A stretch of DNA of 64,000 nucleotides, taken from positions 126,214,937 to 126,278,936 of the forward strand of contig NC_134538.1 of the NCBI RefSeq assembly GCF_050624435.1, read 5' to 3'. Below, one piece after another: positions 1-12,295 of the stretch. The notes below the pieces were generated by a model. The model saw nothing but the letters and a program-made list of their open reading frames with translations, did no database searches and was not told where the DNA came from. Numbering within the stretch: position 1 is the first letter of the stretch; every line of letters starts with the position of its first letter. Both the position numbers and the translations under genes were made by a program. The DNA comes from Tenrec ecaudatus (taxonomy: Eukaryota; Chordata; Mammalia; Afrosoricida; Tenrecidae).

Positions 1-1285
1 ACTGTGACTTAAAGGAGCTGAGCAGTGGGGAGTTAAAGAGACTGTTGGGATGGTGAAGGGAAGAAACTATTTTAGGGTCAGGGGATGAATCAATTGCATC
101 AAGTCCTCCTAACACTGAGAATTTCACCATTGGATTAGCAACGCAGAGGCCATGCTCTGACCTGGAGAAGAGCCTTTTTCTTGGGGATCACAGGAGTGAA
201 ACTCTGAATAAAATGAATGTCGTTGTTCTCAGCTCCCACAGCGTGACGTTGGGTATAACCTCATGTCAACCCTGCCCAGTCCAGAAATGGCTTCATGGGT
301 GTTCTTGTGTTTGAATCCCCTGTTGTGGCTATTGTGTCAATCCATCTCATGTTGTCCGATTGAGGGTTTCCCTGGTTGTCACAGGTCCCCTTCTGGACCA
401 AACCGATTGCCCCTTTCTAGCAATTCGTCCATCCTGATGTCATTCGTGTGCAAAGCCTCCCTCTGCATCCTACGGTTCTAAGGAATGTGCTGGCTGTCTT
501 CTAAGTCTCCCTCCATTGGCAGTCCACAGTATAGTCTACGTTCCTAGCCAATAGCACCGATCACATACACGCGTTAATTCTCTGTCTCCCTTTTTCGTTT
601 TCCAATTTGCACATGCATTTGAGCCTATTAAAGGTCAAAACTCTGAGCAGCTGCACCTTAGTCATCAAAGTAATGTTTTTGCTTTAAAAATAAAAAGTTT
701 AAGGGATCTTTTGCCACAGACTCGCCCATTTCCTATCTGCTGTTTCTATGAGAATGGGTGATTGATGCAAATACATGAGATTCTTGATTATTTAAGACGG
801 AGTAGGGAAGAGGAATTACAGTCAGAAAATATCAGGGGGGTACTTTGAGTTTTGTTCTAAAGTGAACCAAATAAATGGGGCCAGGCCAAGAGATGGGGAA
901 AGAGAAGTGGCTTCTTCTTCTTTTTTTTTTTTTTTTAAGATGAGAGAAATAAACGCTGATGGGAATAGATCCGGTCATCTGTGAAATTTTACGCAGGAGA
1001 ATACAGGCATTGTTGGGGTGCTGTCCTCAACAACAGCAGAGGGCGTGAGAGTGCTCAGCTCTCCACAGACACAACCCGTCTGTGCACGGGTGGGAGCCTC
1101 CTCGGGAAGTTCTCTTCTAGCTTCTCTGGGAAGAATCAAGGTGGTCGCTGCTGCGGAGACTGGAGATTTGAGACGGAAAGGTGTGAGATCATCAACTAGG
1201 ACAGACATCAGAACAGCAGGTTCCTGAGGGGGAGCAGGTCCAGGGACTGACCGGGCATGGACTTGAAGAAGTTTCTGGGGTCACG
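1..1285. other. intergenic, no supported feature
   Basis: I see no gene, recognisable repeat family or RNA gene here. A short poly(T) run lies near 917-936. Open frames are short and show no family resemblance. Confidence 0.5.
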
Positions 1286-1289
1286 GTAA

Positions 1290-1400
1290 CATCCTATGTC
1301 TTTATGTACACTCATTACATGGGTGTATGCGTTTGTCAGAAGTCATGCAACTGCACGCTTATGAGAGGTACATTTCGCTGGACATATATTACACCTCAGT
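1290..1400 (+). mobile_element. old L1 (L1M-type) 3' end fragment
   Basis: The stretch reads like the end of an ancient mammalian L1 3' UTR: a 'gggtgtatgcgtttgtcag' segment, then a 'tgcacgcttatga' segment, then 'attacacctcagtttt' in the expected order. It is strongly diverged. Family assignment is from memory of consensus sequences. Confidence 0.5.
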
Positions 1401-1611
1401 TTTAAAGAGGAGAGGTGAGAAAGAAGTGAGAAAGACAAAACGAAGGAATAAAATAGTCGTCCAGGAGAGGAAGGGTGAATGCAGAGAGGAGGTGTGGCGT
1501 TAACTTCACTGGTCACTCAGGTCAGTAATTCGATTAACAGAGAGGCAGGGCTGTGTCCCCTTCCTGCCAGGTGCAGCTCCGCAGGTAGGCAGCGGAGTTG
1601 GGCTTATCCAG

Positions 1612-1828
1612 AGCCCAGTCCTGGTGGCAGAGTGGGTGAACGCGTTGGGCTGCTGACAACAAGCCAGCATTTGGAAACCACCAGCCACTCTACATGAGAA
1701 AGAGGAGGTTTTCTACTCCTAGAAAGAGTTAGTCTTAGACACCCACAGGGGCAGTTCTACACTGTCCTATCGGGTCGGGTCACCGTGCATCAGAATTGAC
1801 TGTTGGCCATGAGTTTGGTTTGGCTTGG
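1612..1828 (+). mobile_element. AfroSINE copy
   Basis: The tRNA-like head (gcagagtgggtgaacgcgtt, then gggctgctgacaac) is followed by the body motifs 'ccaccagccactct', 'gagaaagaggagg', 'cacaggggcagttcta' and 'gtcctatcgggtc'. This is the usual order in the Afrotherian tRNA-derived SINE. The copy is near full length. Confidence 0.85.
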
Positions 1829-1829
1829 G

Positions 1830-4290
1830 ATTGGTGATTGTGCCTAGCAGGTAGCATGACGTGAGAGGGAAGTGCACAAGTGTTTGTAATGAAGGACTAC
1901 AATGCTTGCACTTTTAAAACGCGGGCTCTCCAGGATGTGGACTGTATGTCAAATTTATTACAAAATAGATGCCATGACGATCAAAGTATTTGTGTGTTGT
2001 AGGGAGAATATTTTCTGGTTGTGGATCATCAGCACTGCTGGTTTTTAATCATTGCTGATTACATCTCAGCCTGCTAAATATATTCACGTCCTCTTCAGAG
2101 CGCTCCTGTTCCCAGGGAAAGGCCCTCCTTCAGGAGGACAGACGGAAATATACCTGTAATTCACAACAAGCATGTTCCTGGCTATTCTCCATGTGAGCCA
2201 ATAATGCTGTCAACGGAAGGCTCACAGTCAGGATGAGCTGGAATCGGGCCCAGGACATACAACAACAAACCCCTTAGAGATGTCATCACAAATTAAAATC
2301 CAGATGATGTTACCAATCCATTATCCTTGCCTGCGACTTGTCCCTCCTACTTTCTTCATCCCCGGTGATGTTTTGACTAGAGTCTTGGGGCTGCCATCTT
2401 GGTGGCCCTGTCCCTGTCAACCGGCTCACTCATGTTTTGCTGTTCATCAACCCCAGCCCAGGAAGTGGTACTCATGTCTTCAGAGAAGGCACAGCACAGA
2501 CCAGCCTTCCATTCGGTTGCCCCGTCCCTGTGATCCCGTTCCCCCAGTCTACATTCACCAGCTCAGGTGGGATGTAACTTTCCTTACTGCAGTGTCAAGG
2601 TCACGCTAAAGGGAACATAGGTCAAGAAAGGTTGAACGCTCCATACGGCCTTCCTCAGAGAACAAAGGCAACAATCGCGGACGTTACTCTTCACCATGAG
2701 GTCCCCATGTGGGCTCCGAGTGTATACAGAACCTGACTCAGTTGTCCTCATAGCCTCATCTTTCCCACAAAGAGACTCCTGCTTCTAGTTTCCTGAAGGA
2801 AAATCTCTGCCACCTTCTGGAAAACTGGGCCCCTGCTTCAGAAGGACATCATCACCTGGAATCCATCCCCTCTGCTCCCCTAACCCCAATTAGAGAGTGT
2901 CTAGTCCCTGGGGCCGTTCAACAGGGTCATAGGTCAGACAATCATGATACGTATGGGTTTCCCAGCTTGATTCTGAACTATCAGGCACTGGGAAGGGAGG
3001 TCCAACGTGAACATGGTCCTCCAAGCCAGTCCCCTTTGGAGAGTCACCACTGGCCTCAGCTGAGGCCACCCACCTGTTTGCTTAACACCTACTGGTTCAA
3101 CAGTAGAGTCATTAAACCAAATGGCATCCCTATATCCTTCAGGGGCACACACTGATTCTTCTGGACAGTCCAAACACACAACGAGGAAGGTAATAAGATC
3201 AATGTAACTTTTCCTACCATGGAGTCAGGAAGTCACACTACAACTCAGAAGGGAATGTCATTTTCTTGGTTGGGCATTCTCCTGGGTAAAGAAGAAAGGC
3301 GTTTTGTTGGGGAGGAGCTCTGTTGCCTGGCTCTCATCTTGTGGAAAGTGAGGCCGAGGTCTGGTTGTCTCGGGGGAAATTCTTTCACCGGCACTCTTCC
3401 TTCACCCTTCATATGTGAAGGATCATGGTGAGGCTGAAGGCATGGGGGTGTGGAGATGGTCAGACATCTCTGGCAATAGAACTGCATTGAGTTTGTGGAC
3501 TACATGCTCCACATGTGGTGGGAGCCAGGCACAGAGGAGACAGGCTCCCCTGGGACCCCGAGCCAGACCACCGATGGACTTTGTGGCCATTCTTCTGACA
3601 CCCAGCTTTCCCAGACGCCTGGCTCTTCCACTGCCTAGAAAGGCTTCACAGAGGTAGTAAAACCGATGTCTCTGGGATTTCATGTGTATCATTAACACAC
3701 AAAAAAATGAATAGAACAACTACTTTTCAAACATTTTAGAGACGAAAATTGTCATGGTTTTCCATAAACACAAATATGATTAGAGAATACAATTGAGAAG
3801 CAGTTGACAGGGAGAAATTTGTAGCTTACACATTAGTACATAGTATAGCATGTTACATATAAGTAACATTACATGTCAGTCATCAGGGACCCAGGCCTCT
3901 TCCAGTTTTCAACTCTAAAACCCACAGTCTGTGCCTGTCTCTCTTGTGGTCCAGTATGGTTGCGAAAGCTTCAGCCATTGCATTCATGCCCCAGGCAGAA
4001 CGAAGGGTATTGGGGATGAAGGCCGGTTCTCTCCCTTTAAGAATACTTGAAACTCACCAAAACCCATGCTTCTATTTTATTGGTCAGAATTTGGTCACTG
4101 AGCCATATCTATCTGCAGTGGAGCTTAAAGGTACGGGGTTCATTTTTAGCTTCACAATCCTGTGCCCACTTATAATTGGGAGTTCTCTTCCAAAGGGAAG
4201 GCGAGGATGAATTTGAGAGAAGGAAACTGCAGTCTCTGTCCCAGGCCTCAGCTCACTCAGGGACTTTGAGACCTTTGGGCAAATATGAGA
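1830..4290. other. intergenic, no supported feature
   Basis: No gene or classified repeat found. The frames at 2280-2609 and 3423-3719 have no recognisable domain, codon pattern or splice context and are treated as chance. Confidence 0.45.
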
Positions 4291-4297
4291 TAGAAGA

Positions 4298-4671
4298 AAA
4301 AGCCAACAAGATTTTTGTTCTGATGATGCCTGATACCTGATCCCTTCAACACCTTGTGATCACACCGGCTGGTGTGCTTCTTCCATGTGGGCTTTGTTGC
4401 TTCTGAGCTAGATGGCCGCTTGTTTGCCTTCAAGCCTTTAAGACCCCTGGTGCTACATCTTTTAATAGCCGGGCACCATCAGCTTTCTTCACCACATTTG
4501 TTTATCTTACCATAGTGAATGAGGGGGGAAGTGCAGAGTGGAGACTAGAAAGCCCATTTGTAGGGCACTGGACAACCCCTTACAGAAGGGTCTCGGGGAG
4601 GAGATGAACCAGTCAGGGTGTGATGTAGCAACGATGAAAAATACAACTTTCCTCTAGTTCCTAAATGCTTC

Positions 4672-4709
<38 letters not shown>

Positions 4710-5211
4710 TCATGATCCCAATTCTACCTTGCAAGTCTGCCTAGACCAGAGGATGTACACTGGTACAGATAGGAACTGGAAACACAGGGAATCCAGGGTG
4801 GATGATCCCTTCAGTACCAGTGGTATAAGTGGCAATACTGGGAAGGTAGTGGGAGGGTGGGTTAGAAATGGGTACCCAATTACAAGGATTTGCATGTGAC
4901 CTCCTCCCTGGGGGACGGACAACAGAAAAGTGGGTGGGAGACATCAGAAAGGGCAAGATATGACAATACAATATTTTATAAATTATCAAGGGTTCATGAA
5001 GGAGGGGCAATGGGGAGGGAGGGGGAAAATGAGGAGCTGATGGCAAGGGCTTAAGTGGAGAGCAAATATTTTGAGAATGATGAGGGCAATGAATGTACAA
5101 ATGTGATTTACACAATTGATGTATGTATGGACTGTGATAAGAGTTGTATGATCCCCTGGCTAAAAAAATAAAATTAAATAAAAACTTTTCAAAAAAGAAA
5201 AGCCAACAAGA
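4298..5211 (+). mobile_element. L1 3'-end insertion with inverted 5' part (twin priming)
   Basis: Bases from about 4320 to 4503 are the reverse complement of the L1 3' UTR module found in direct orientation elsewhere in the window. From about 4509 to 5165 the element runs forward through the common 3' UTR and ends in the family's terminal motif 'gagttgtatga' plus an A-rich tail. A 14-bp direct repeat, AAAAGCCAACAAGA, flanks the whole unit at 4298-4311 and 5198-5211. It therefore entered as a single retrotransposition event whose 5' part was inverted. A (CA)n tract sits inside at about 4676-4706. The copy is non-coding. Confidence 0.9.
4676..4706. repeat. (CA)n microsatellite inside L1 3' UTR
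   Basis: A run of about 15 CA units lies at the point where other copies of the family have a short C-rich stretch before 'actatcatgatcccaa'. Confidence 0.95.
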
Positions 5212-5470
5212 GGCACAATTCTCTCAAGTAAGTCTCTTTCCCTGATAGAATTCCAGAAAAGCAACCTCCAACAGGATCTGGAAACAAGGTGGACCATAAA
5301 ATAGGAAAAATTGGGGGGCAGGGGCGAGGGAAAAAAAAGAATCCAGCAATGTAGCCTGACCTACATGCAAATCAACCAGTCCTAACTCTCCCCAGCCAGC
5401 CTCATTGGGTGAATATGGCAGCTAAGGAAATTGGAGGACTTGTCATGGTACGCTCTCACCTCCCATGGGC

Positions 5471-5690
5471 TGAAAACCAAATCAAATGCACTGCCATCGA
5501 GTTGATGCTGGCTCGTCATGACCCTATAGGATAGGGTAGAACTGCCCCTATGGGTTCTGAAACTGAAACTCTTTAGGCCTCAAAGAGTTTAAGGGATTAA
5601 AAAGTTCTCCTCTTTCTCCCTCAGAGAGGCTGGTGGTTTTGAACTGGTGACTTGTGGTTCCTTATCATGCTAAGGAAACTAGCATGGGGA
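5471..5690 (-). mobile_element. AfroSINE copy
   Basis: Reverse-strand body motifs are present in order: 'actgccatcgagttgatgct', 'accctataggatagggtaga', 'actgcccctatgggttct', 'ctctttctccctcagagag' and 'gctggtggttttgaactg'. Confidence 0.85.
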
Positions 5691-5694
5691 GAGG

Positions 5695-6730
5695 GTCAGC
5701 AGGGCAGAAACCCACTAGCAAATGCAACCTCTCTTCTCTGTAAGCCATTTCTCATGTCCACAGCAAATAATACCTCTGACTGTGGTTAGATCCTTGGGTC
5801 CTTAGATCCCACTGGCTGAAACCAGCCAGGAGAAGACTTGACCAGGAAGAAAAAGCCCTGAGGAGCTTGACACCCATCGACAGTTCAACTCACCAGACAA
5901 GTTGTTCCCAAGCTTCACTATTTAAAGAAGGAGTTGGGTAGAGACTAAGTTGATAGGCACAACGATCCAAATCTGAGAATCTTCCAGTGGGGTTTTCATG
6001 CCTCTCCTACAGTGGCTCCCACTGTTTAATGTCCAGCTGTCCTGCTCGCTGACTCTGAGAGTCACTAAGAAGCAAAGCTCCTGGGGTTCCGTTCACACAG
6101 GCATGAGCTTTATTCCAAACAATACGTGCTTATACACATCTCTGCCATCAGCAGCTCTCTCGGCAACAGATTTGCCTTATTCTCATTAGGTTATCTTAAA
6201 AACAAAGGAGGTCTCACTTAAGCAGTCATTTCACATGGGCACATGGGAATCTACTGGGCCAGTTAAATTCAAGGCCAAGCGGTCAGTCGGATGTTAGTGA
6301 TTGTTTTTTGAAATTCCAAAGGAATAACCTTGATAGGTTTTTTTTTTTCCTGAAGGTCACAGGCTGATCACTGAGGCATATCTAGTCCAGGGAAGCACCT
6401 GTGGACAGATCATTGGGAATTCAACAACTACCCAATGAACATGTCCTTGGGAAAACTTACTCCAGCCACCCTGCCGTCCTGATCTTGCCCCTGCAGTCTG
6501 CTTTTTATTCCCCCAAACTCAAAGAATATCTTCAAAGGAACAGGATCAGGAGTCCCTGGAGAATGCTAACCTGCCATTTGGACAGACTGAAGAGTGCCGA
6601 GTACTCCAGGGTAGAGTGAGACGGCAGCTCGACTTCAGAAAAGTGGAGACCTACAGGGAGGATGGGTAGAGGAGCCATCGCTTTGCAGTGTGCTGCCTTT
6701 ATTCAATGAAGATGCCTACGATTAAAACAA
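5695..6730. other. intergenic, no supported feature
   Basis: No gene, RNA gene or classified repeat recognised. The frames at 5998-6189 and 6401-6619 have no family resemblance. Confidence 0.45.
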
Positions 6731-6734
6731 AAAC

Positions 6735-6835
6735 TGCCAACAGGGCTTTCCATTCCTACAAAGAGTTGCAGTCTTCGAACTCACAGGGACAGTTCTGCCG
6801 GGTCCTGTCAGATAGAGAACAGCGAGTCTGGTTTT
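6735..6835 (+). mobile_element. AfroSINE body fragment
   Basis: Only the middle of the SINE is left: 'ctacaaagagttgcagtctt', then 'actcacagggacagttct', then a degraded 'gggtcctgtcagata'. Confidence 0.65.
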
Positions 6836-6896
6836 TCGTTTATGACGGCTGACTGGGCAGTACCTCACTGTGGAATCTGGGCATGACCACACCATT

Positions 6897-8024
6897 GAAA
6901 AGTGATTTTAGAGATAGTGACTGGGGTCTTAGAGGCTTGAAGATAAACAAGCGGCCATCTAGCTCAGAAGCAACAAAGCCCACATGGAAGAACACGCCAG
7001 CCTGTGTGATCACGTGGTCCCAAAGGGATCAGTTACCAGGCATCAAAGAACAAAAAATCATATCATTGGCTGCACACCTCCATGATAGGATCGCTGAAGA
7101 CAAATGGGTGCAGAAGCAGGTGTGGCGAAGAAAGCTGATGGTGCCCGGCTATCAAAAGAGATAGTGTCTGGGGTCTTAAAGGCTTGAAGGTGAACAAGCA
7201 GCCATCTAGCTCAGAAGCAAAAAAGCCCACATGGAAGAAGCACACCAGCCAGTGCGATCATGAGGTGCCAAATGGGACCAGGTATAAGGCATCATGCAAA
7301 AAAAATATATATATATGTATATATGTGTGTGTGTATATATATGTGTATATATATATACCATATTGAATGAAGGGGGGAAGTGCAGCGTGGACACCCAAGG
7401 CCCAAGTGTTGGCCACTGGAGATCCCCTCATAGAGGGGTTTAAGAGAGGAGATGAATCAGTCAGGGTGCGAGGTAATACGGATGAAGAACACAGCTTTCC
7501 CTCAGATCCTGGATGCTTCCTCCCCCCAACTACCATGATCCGAATTCTACCTTGCAGGGCTGGATAGGGCAGAGGCTGTACACTGGTGCATATGGGAGCT
7601 GGAGGCACAGGGAATCCAGGGTGGATGATACCTTGAGGACCAGGGGTGTGAGGGGCGATGCTGGGAGAGTGGAGGGTGAGTGGGTTAGAAAGGGGGAACT
7701 GATTACAAGGATCCACATGTGACCTCCTCCCTGGGAGAGGGACAGCAGAGAAGGGGGGAAGGGAGACTCCGGATAGGGCAAGATATGACAAAATAACAAT
7801 CTGTGGGTTATCAAGGGCACATGAGGGAGGGGGGAGCGGGGAGGGAGGGGAAAAAAAGAGGACCTGATGCAAAGGGCTTAAGTGGAGAGCAAATGCTTTG
7901 AGAATGATTGGGGCAGGGAATGTACAGATGTGCTTTATACAATTGATGTATGTATATGTATGGATTGTGATAAGAGTTGTATGAGCCCCTAATAAAATGC
8001 TTAAAAAAAAGAAAAGTGATTTTA
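6897..8024 (+). mobile_element. L1 3'-end insertion, two 3' UTR modules
   Basis: A 5'-truncated L1 made entirely of 3' UTR. The repeated module occurs twice: 'ggggtcttagaggcttgaag' near 6925 and 'ggggtcttaaaggcttgaag' near 7171, about 246 bp apart. The common 3' end follows, with a G-rich tract at 7824-7851 and an AATAAA near the tail. The 14-bp duplication GAAAAGTGATTTTA occurs at 6897-6910 and 8011-8024, so the boundaries are firm. A TA/TG-rich microsatellite interrupts it at about 7303-7358. Confidence 0.92.
7303..7358. repeat. TA/TG-rich microsatellite
   Basis: Alternating TA, TG and TATG units replace the A-rich stretch at which other copies of the L1 module end. Confidence 0.9.
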
Positions 8025-8313
8025 AAAGTACAATTTAAAAGTGACTTAAGCACCCCAAGTGTGTTCCTGCCACAGGGCCATGGATCTAGCTGCTTGTTCT
8101 GCTTGGAAGGCTCTTGACTTCAGCTTCCCGTGGCTGGATCCTCATCCTGTAACTACAGCCCTCATCTCGAATGTCACCCCGTGGGGACCTTCTTCCCAGA
8201 CCACTCTGATCAACACGCAGCACTCGATCCTCCACTCCAAGTGAGTCTCTCCGGGAAGAACTGCAAGCTACAATCATCAGGTCATATCCAGCCCACCGCT
8301 TGGTTTGCAAATA

Positions 8314-9182
8314 CAGCAGAACCCCGGACCTCCACGCTAACCCGTTCTAGAAGGAGCGCCGAGATACGATGCAGTCGAGTTCCGAATCAATGTTTCCCAT
8401 CAGAAATAACTGAAAACGGATTAATCCGTTCTCAACCACCAAGATTTTACCCTAACCTTGCCGTTTTATACAAAACATGACACAGAAATTTCAAATCAAA
8501 TACGTTCAGAGTTAAAAAATTCTTATTTCTAATTTATATAAGAAACAACATTAAAAATGTTTTAACAATGGCAGTATGGCTCATACCTTGAGACGGATGA
8601 GGATGTGGATCTGAGGGCAGGGACGTGGAGAGGAGGATGGAGAGGGAGTCACTGTTGGGAAGGGGAACCCCCTTCCATCAAATCCACTGGTCGCTGCTTC
8701 TCAGGAGTTCTTTCCCTTCTTTGACGTTTTTCACTAGGACCTGGCTGGCTTTCTCTAAAAAAATCTGTCTAATGTGGTCAGCTGTTGGCATTTCCTTAAC
8801 TGTTTTCTAAAAGGCTTTACTAAATTATCATCAACAATATCAATAACATGGTTAGCGAGTTCCTGATCATGATGATTCTTTTCAAAATACTCCTTCTTAG
8901 GACCCATGTTTTTCATCAAAAAACAGTACGAAAAGCCACAAAAACTAAGAAAACTATAGCCAAACTCTTGGAACACAGCTGCAAAACGTTTAAACAACAC
9001 GTACTAGCAACACCGACTAACACCGAGTGACTGAAACACAAACTGCTTTCATTTACAAGAATCACGTGTGTCGGGTCAATTCCCATGTTTTGTTCGAGCT
9101 CCGATGCCACATTTTCTTGGCATTTAGCGTTGAAATCCGGTTATGTTGAGTACTGATGCAGTCAAATTCTGGGGTTCTACTG
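8314..9182 (-). mobile_element. Tigger/pogo-like DNA transposon remnant
   Basis: The ends are inverted: CAGCAGAACCCC on the left and GGGGTTCTACTG on the right (11 of 12 pair). Each end abuts a TA, the target duplication of the Tc1/mariner/pogo superfamily. On the minus strand, an open stretch around 8755-8910 ends in a 'TTLDRFF'-type tail like those at the C-terminus of Tigger/Jerky transposases. The 869-bp length implies an internally deleted, non-autonomous copy. Superfamily is well supported by ends plus TA; the Tigger label is tentative. Confidence 0.6.
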
Positions 9183-9184
9183 TA

Positions 9185-9372
9185 AGGCTTTATTGAAAAA
9201 CAACCATGTCCCTTCATTTATATATTGTCTGTAGCGAATTTACAACTGGGGAGTTGAAGGAAATAACAAAGACCTTATGATTCCCACCCCACTCCACCCC
9301 CATCACCACCACCCCCAATCGAAAATACTTACTATTTGGCTCTTTACAGGAAACGTTTGCTAACCACTGCTC
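9185..9372 (+). mobile_element. ancient hAT-Charlie-type fragment
   Basis: Order and wording match the right part of an old mammalian hAT non-autonomous element: 'ctttattgaaaaacaacca', then 'tatattgtctgt', then 'atacttactatttggctctt' and 'acaggaaacgtttgctaacc'. A second diverged copy lies at 34190-34376. The exact family name is uncertain. Confidence 0.5.
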
Positions 9373-9399
9373 AACCCTATCACTCCATTTTTTTTCTCA

Positions 9400-10650
9400 C
9401 GATAATTGGCACATATGATGTGGATATCCTATCTCCAGAAGGTACTCTTCGGGAGGTCAAGGGTCTTCATCTGCACCATCTAGGTCAGTGAGGGATCAAT
9501 AGACATTTGCTCCATCATCAATGAGTCCTCATTTCTCATTCACCATCCCAGGTCTCTTTATAGTCAGTCTGATCAGACGAGGCAGATACGGGAATCCCCC
9601 TGCTGGTAGATGTCCCAATGAGCACTGTCAGTGTTTGTCTGTTTTTAAAGGGAGGTTTTGCCAGAGCAGTGGCGTACAATGAGGCATTTTAATCAAGCAC
9701 TGGTGGAATATTTATCATGTAGAACAAGCGAGAGAGGAAGTCGCCTTTTATTCCTGCTAACAAATTCTGTTTGGCTTCTCTGTCCCATTGTCACCTCTTT
9801 TCCATCCCTCTGACCCCAAAGAGCTAAAAGAAACTAAACAATGGTGAGAGGTGACTAGAAGTTGATTCCACTGAAATAATCAGGAGAAAGAGTTTCTAAA
9901 CGGACATTCCTGAATAAGAAACCCCCTCACACACTGTCTTGGATGTCAATAGATAGGCAGCTTTTTGTGTTTGTTAGTGGGAATTGGTGACAAGAATCCA
10001 GTCATAACCCAAACCTCAATTATTATCTCAGCAACACTGCAACCTCATCACACGCCTTTCATTCAAAAACTCTACTATGTCATTTGGATGCTAAATGAAG
10101 CTCACTAAAGTTTTATCATCTAAACTAGGTGACTCTTTTTCCCCTCCTCTTTTCTACCCATGCTCCGCTTACATTTTTTGAAGTTCTCAATCAGATTTAA
10201 AAGGCCTCCACTGGTGAGCATTTGCAGAATTGTTAACATACCAAGCCACTTACCTTTCTTTCTTTGCTTCCCCAAATATGTGACTCAGAGTATCTAGAAA
10301 TAAATGCAGAGGGGAAAAAACGTTAAGAACACAAGTCTGTTATTTTGTTTGTTGCTCCTCTGTCAAGAATACCTATTGTGATGGTCTTATTCAAATAGGA
10401 GGTTCACTTCCCTTCTCTGAGCTCCCCATGAAAGAAGTTCCCAGGGCTACGGAGAAACAATACACAATACCAGTACTTCCCAAACTACAGCCATATGTAA
10501 ACTCAAAGACCTGTTTTTATATAATTTGTTTATCTAATTTATCTTGACCACCCTATCTAAAAGGGTATCCCCAGTCATTCTCTACTCTCTTACCCATCTT
10601 TATATTCTTTATAGCATGTATTTCCAAGGTATTATTATATTGTTCATGCA
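9400..10650. other. intergenic, no supported feature
   Basis: AT-rich and apparently single-copy within the window. No long frames, no recognised repeat and no RNA gene seen. Confidence 0.5.
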
Positions 10651-10689
10651 TTAGCTTACAAATTGCATTATCTGTATTCCTCACTAGTA

Positions 10690-10780
10690 GTTCAGCTCTG
10701 TGGTCTTATACACCACTGCAGCCCCAGAACCCTAAACAGTGCTTAACACACAGTAGATGCTCGGTATATGTGTGAGGGAG
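10690..10780 (+). mobile_element. L2/MIR-type 3' end fragment
   Basis: The segment 'agccccagaaccctaaacag' followed by 'tgcttaacacacagtagatg' matches the conserved core and tail shared by L2 and MIR elements. Confidence 0.6.
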
Positions 10781-10837
10781 CTTCACAAAGTTCATGGGAA
10801 ATTCCACTGTCTTTTAAGTCTACGTTTTTTAAGCATC

Positions 10838-11283
10838 ATTGTATCTGGTCTCAGTTACCTCGTTATCTAATGCTACTGTAACCGAAATATCACAAATGAG
10901 GGCTTTAGCCAACAGAAATGAATTTTCACGCAAGGAGGAAGCCATAAGCCCAAATTCAGGATGCCAGCGTTGGGGAACAAGCTTGCTCTCTTGGTTGACT
11001 CTGGAGGAAGGTCCTTGTCTCTATTGAGCTTAGCCTCAGATATCTTCGTGTGATTTGTCAGCTCTCTTCCCCCATCTCCACTGACATTCTTGGTGGTTAA
11101 CTCTCTTCTATCTCAAAAGAGACTTATTTAAGACACTCCTGACATAACACTGTCTTAATAGAACCAAACCACCGAACGACAGTAACCAAATAAAACATTA
11201 CCAAATCGAATTAAACTCATTGGCATAGGGTCTAAGATTTATAATACATATTCATGGGGAATACAATTCAATCCCTAACACTT
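10838..11283. repeat. diverged interspersed repeat, family not identified
   Basis: The left part contains 'tatctaatgctactgtaacc' and 'tctggaggaaggtccttgtc'; the right part ends 'aatacaattcaatccctaac'. I recognise this combination as a repeated element in afrotherian DNA but cannot name the family or its class. No second copy exists in the window. Confidence 0.4.
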
Positions 11284-11431
11284 ATATGTTCTTTCTGCTT
11301 CGTTCCTCCTTATCCCCCTCCACTCTTCTTTCCTTCCTTCTGTGATTGCTGCTGTTGGGTGCCTGGAACTCTGTCTAGACTCTGCCCTGATCCTATCAGA
11401 TCATTTTACCCTGGGAGAGCTCTGCTTGTGC

Positions 11432-11612
11432 AATCATGAAGGGCTCAGTGGCTAACCAAAAGGTTGGGTTTAAATCCACCTAGCAGCTTCACTGGTACAA
11501 AAACTGGTGATCTACTTCCAGAAAGATTACAGCCAAGATAACTCTATAGGGGCATTCTACTCTGTCACATGGGGTTGAGAGGAGTCACAGTTAACTGCAA
11601 CCAGCAACCCTG
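11432..11612 (+). mobile_element. AfroSINE copy (diverged variant)
   Basis: Head 'cagtggctaaccaaaaggtt', then 'tgatctacttccagaaagat', 'acagccaagataac' and 'ctctgtcacatggggttgag', ending in a degraded 'cagttaactgcaaccagcaa'. The variant body differs from the common type at 1612. Confidence 0.75.
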
Positions 11613-11924
11613 TTTTTCTGCATACCTTTCTAGTTTTTGCTTCCAATGCACCGAAACCAGACCCATTGCAAAAACGCAGCTGATCTGGGAGCACTGGCCT
11701 GCAGCTATTGGAAAAATTTTGCCACCTCACTCAGAGGCCCATGTGCCTAAACAAGTACATCTTCCTCAGTGGCCTTCACCAAGGGCTGGTCCTTATGAAG
11801 GAGAGGACCTCACTCATTTGCCTGCGAGTCCTCAGCCCAATGGCTGTTTTCGGAGGATCTTGAGATAAGGCACTGCGTGATTAAATTATACAAGATTTTG
11901 GAGTCTTTAGATGACAGTGGGTTG

Positions 11925-12150
11925 GGTTGGGTTCTTCAGGTGGTTCTCTGTTATCATGCAGAGCTGCGAGTTGAACACTTGGAGGTTCGAGTCCACACAG
12001 AGGCATTCTGGAAGAAAGGCCTAGCAATTTACTTCCCAAAATCCAGCCAGCAAAAATCCTACAGTGCACAGTTCTCACTGACACACACTGGGGTGCACAA
12101 GTCCCAACGGGCTGGCCAGCCACTGGTTGGCGCATCTAAATGTTACACAA
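11925..12150 (+). mobile_element. AfroSINE copy (diverged variant)
   Basis: The variant body is recognisable: 'cttggaggttcgagtccaca', 'gaagaaaggcctagcaattt' and 'cagttctcactgacacacac'. It belongs to the same older type as the copy at 11432. Confidence 0.7.
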
Positions 12151-12295
12151 ACTCAAATCATTTCTTGAAAATTAAAAACTAAGAACCACCCTCCTGCCCC
12201 CCACCAGCCACATTACTCTTGATTCTATTCAAGACAGTAATGGAGTGATATTTACCACTCGGTAAATACCTGTGGGAAAATGAATTAACCTAGAG

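Noticed and set aside
7258-7872. 204-codon minus-strand frame
   Set aside because: Entirely inside an L1 3' UTR and a TA/TG microsatellite. Parallel frames in other L1 copies show it is repeat-derived.
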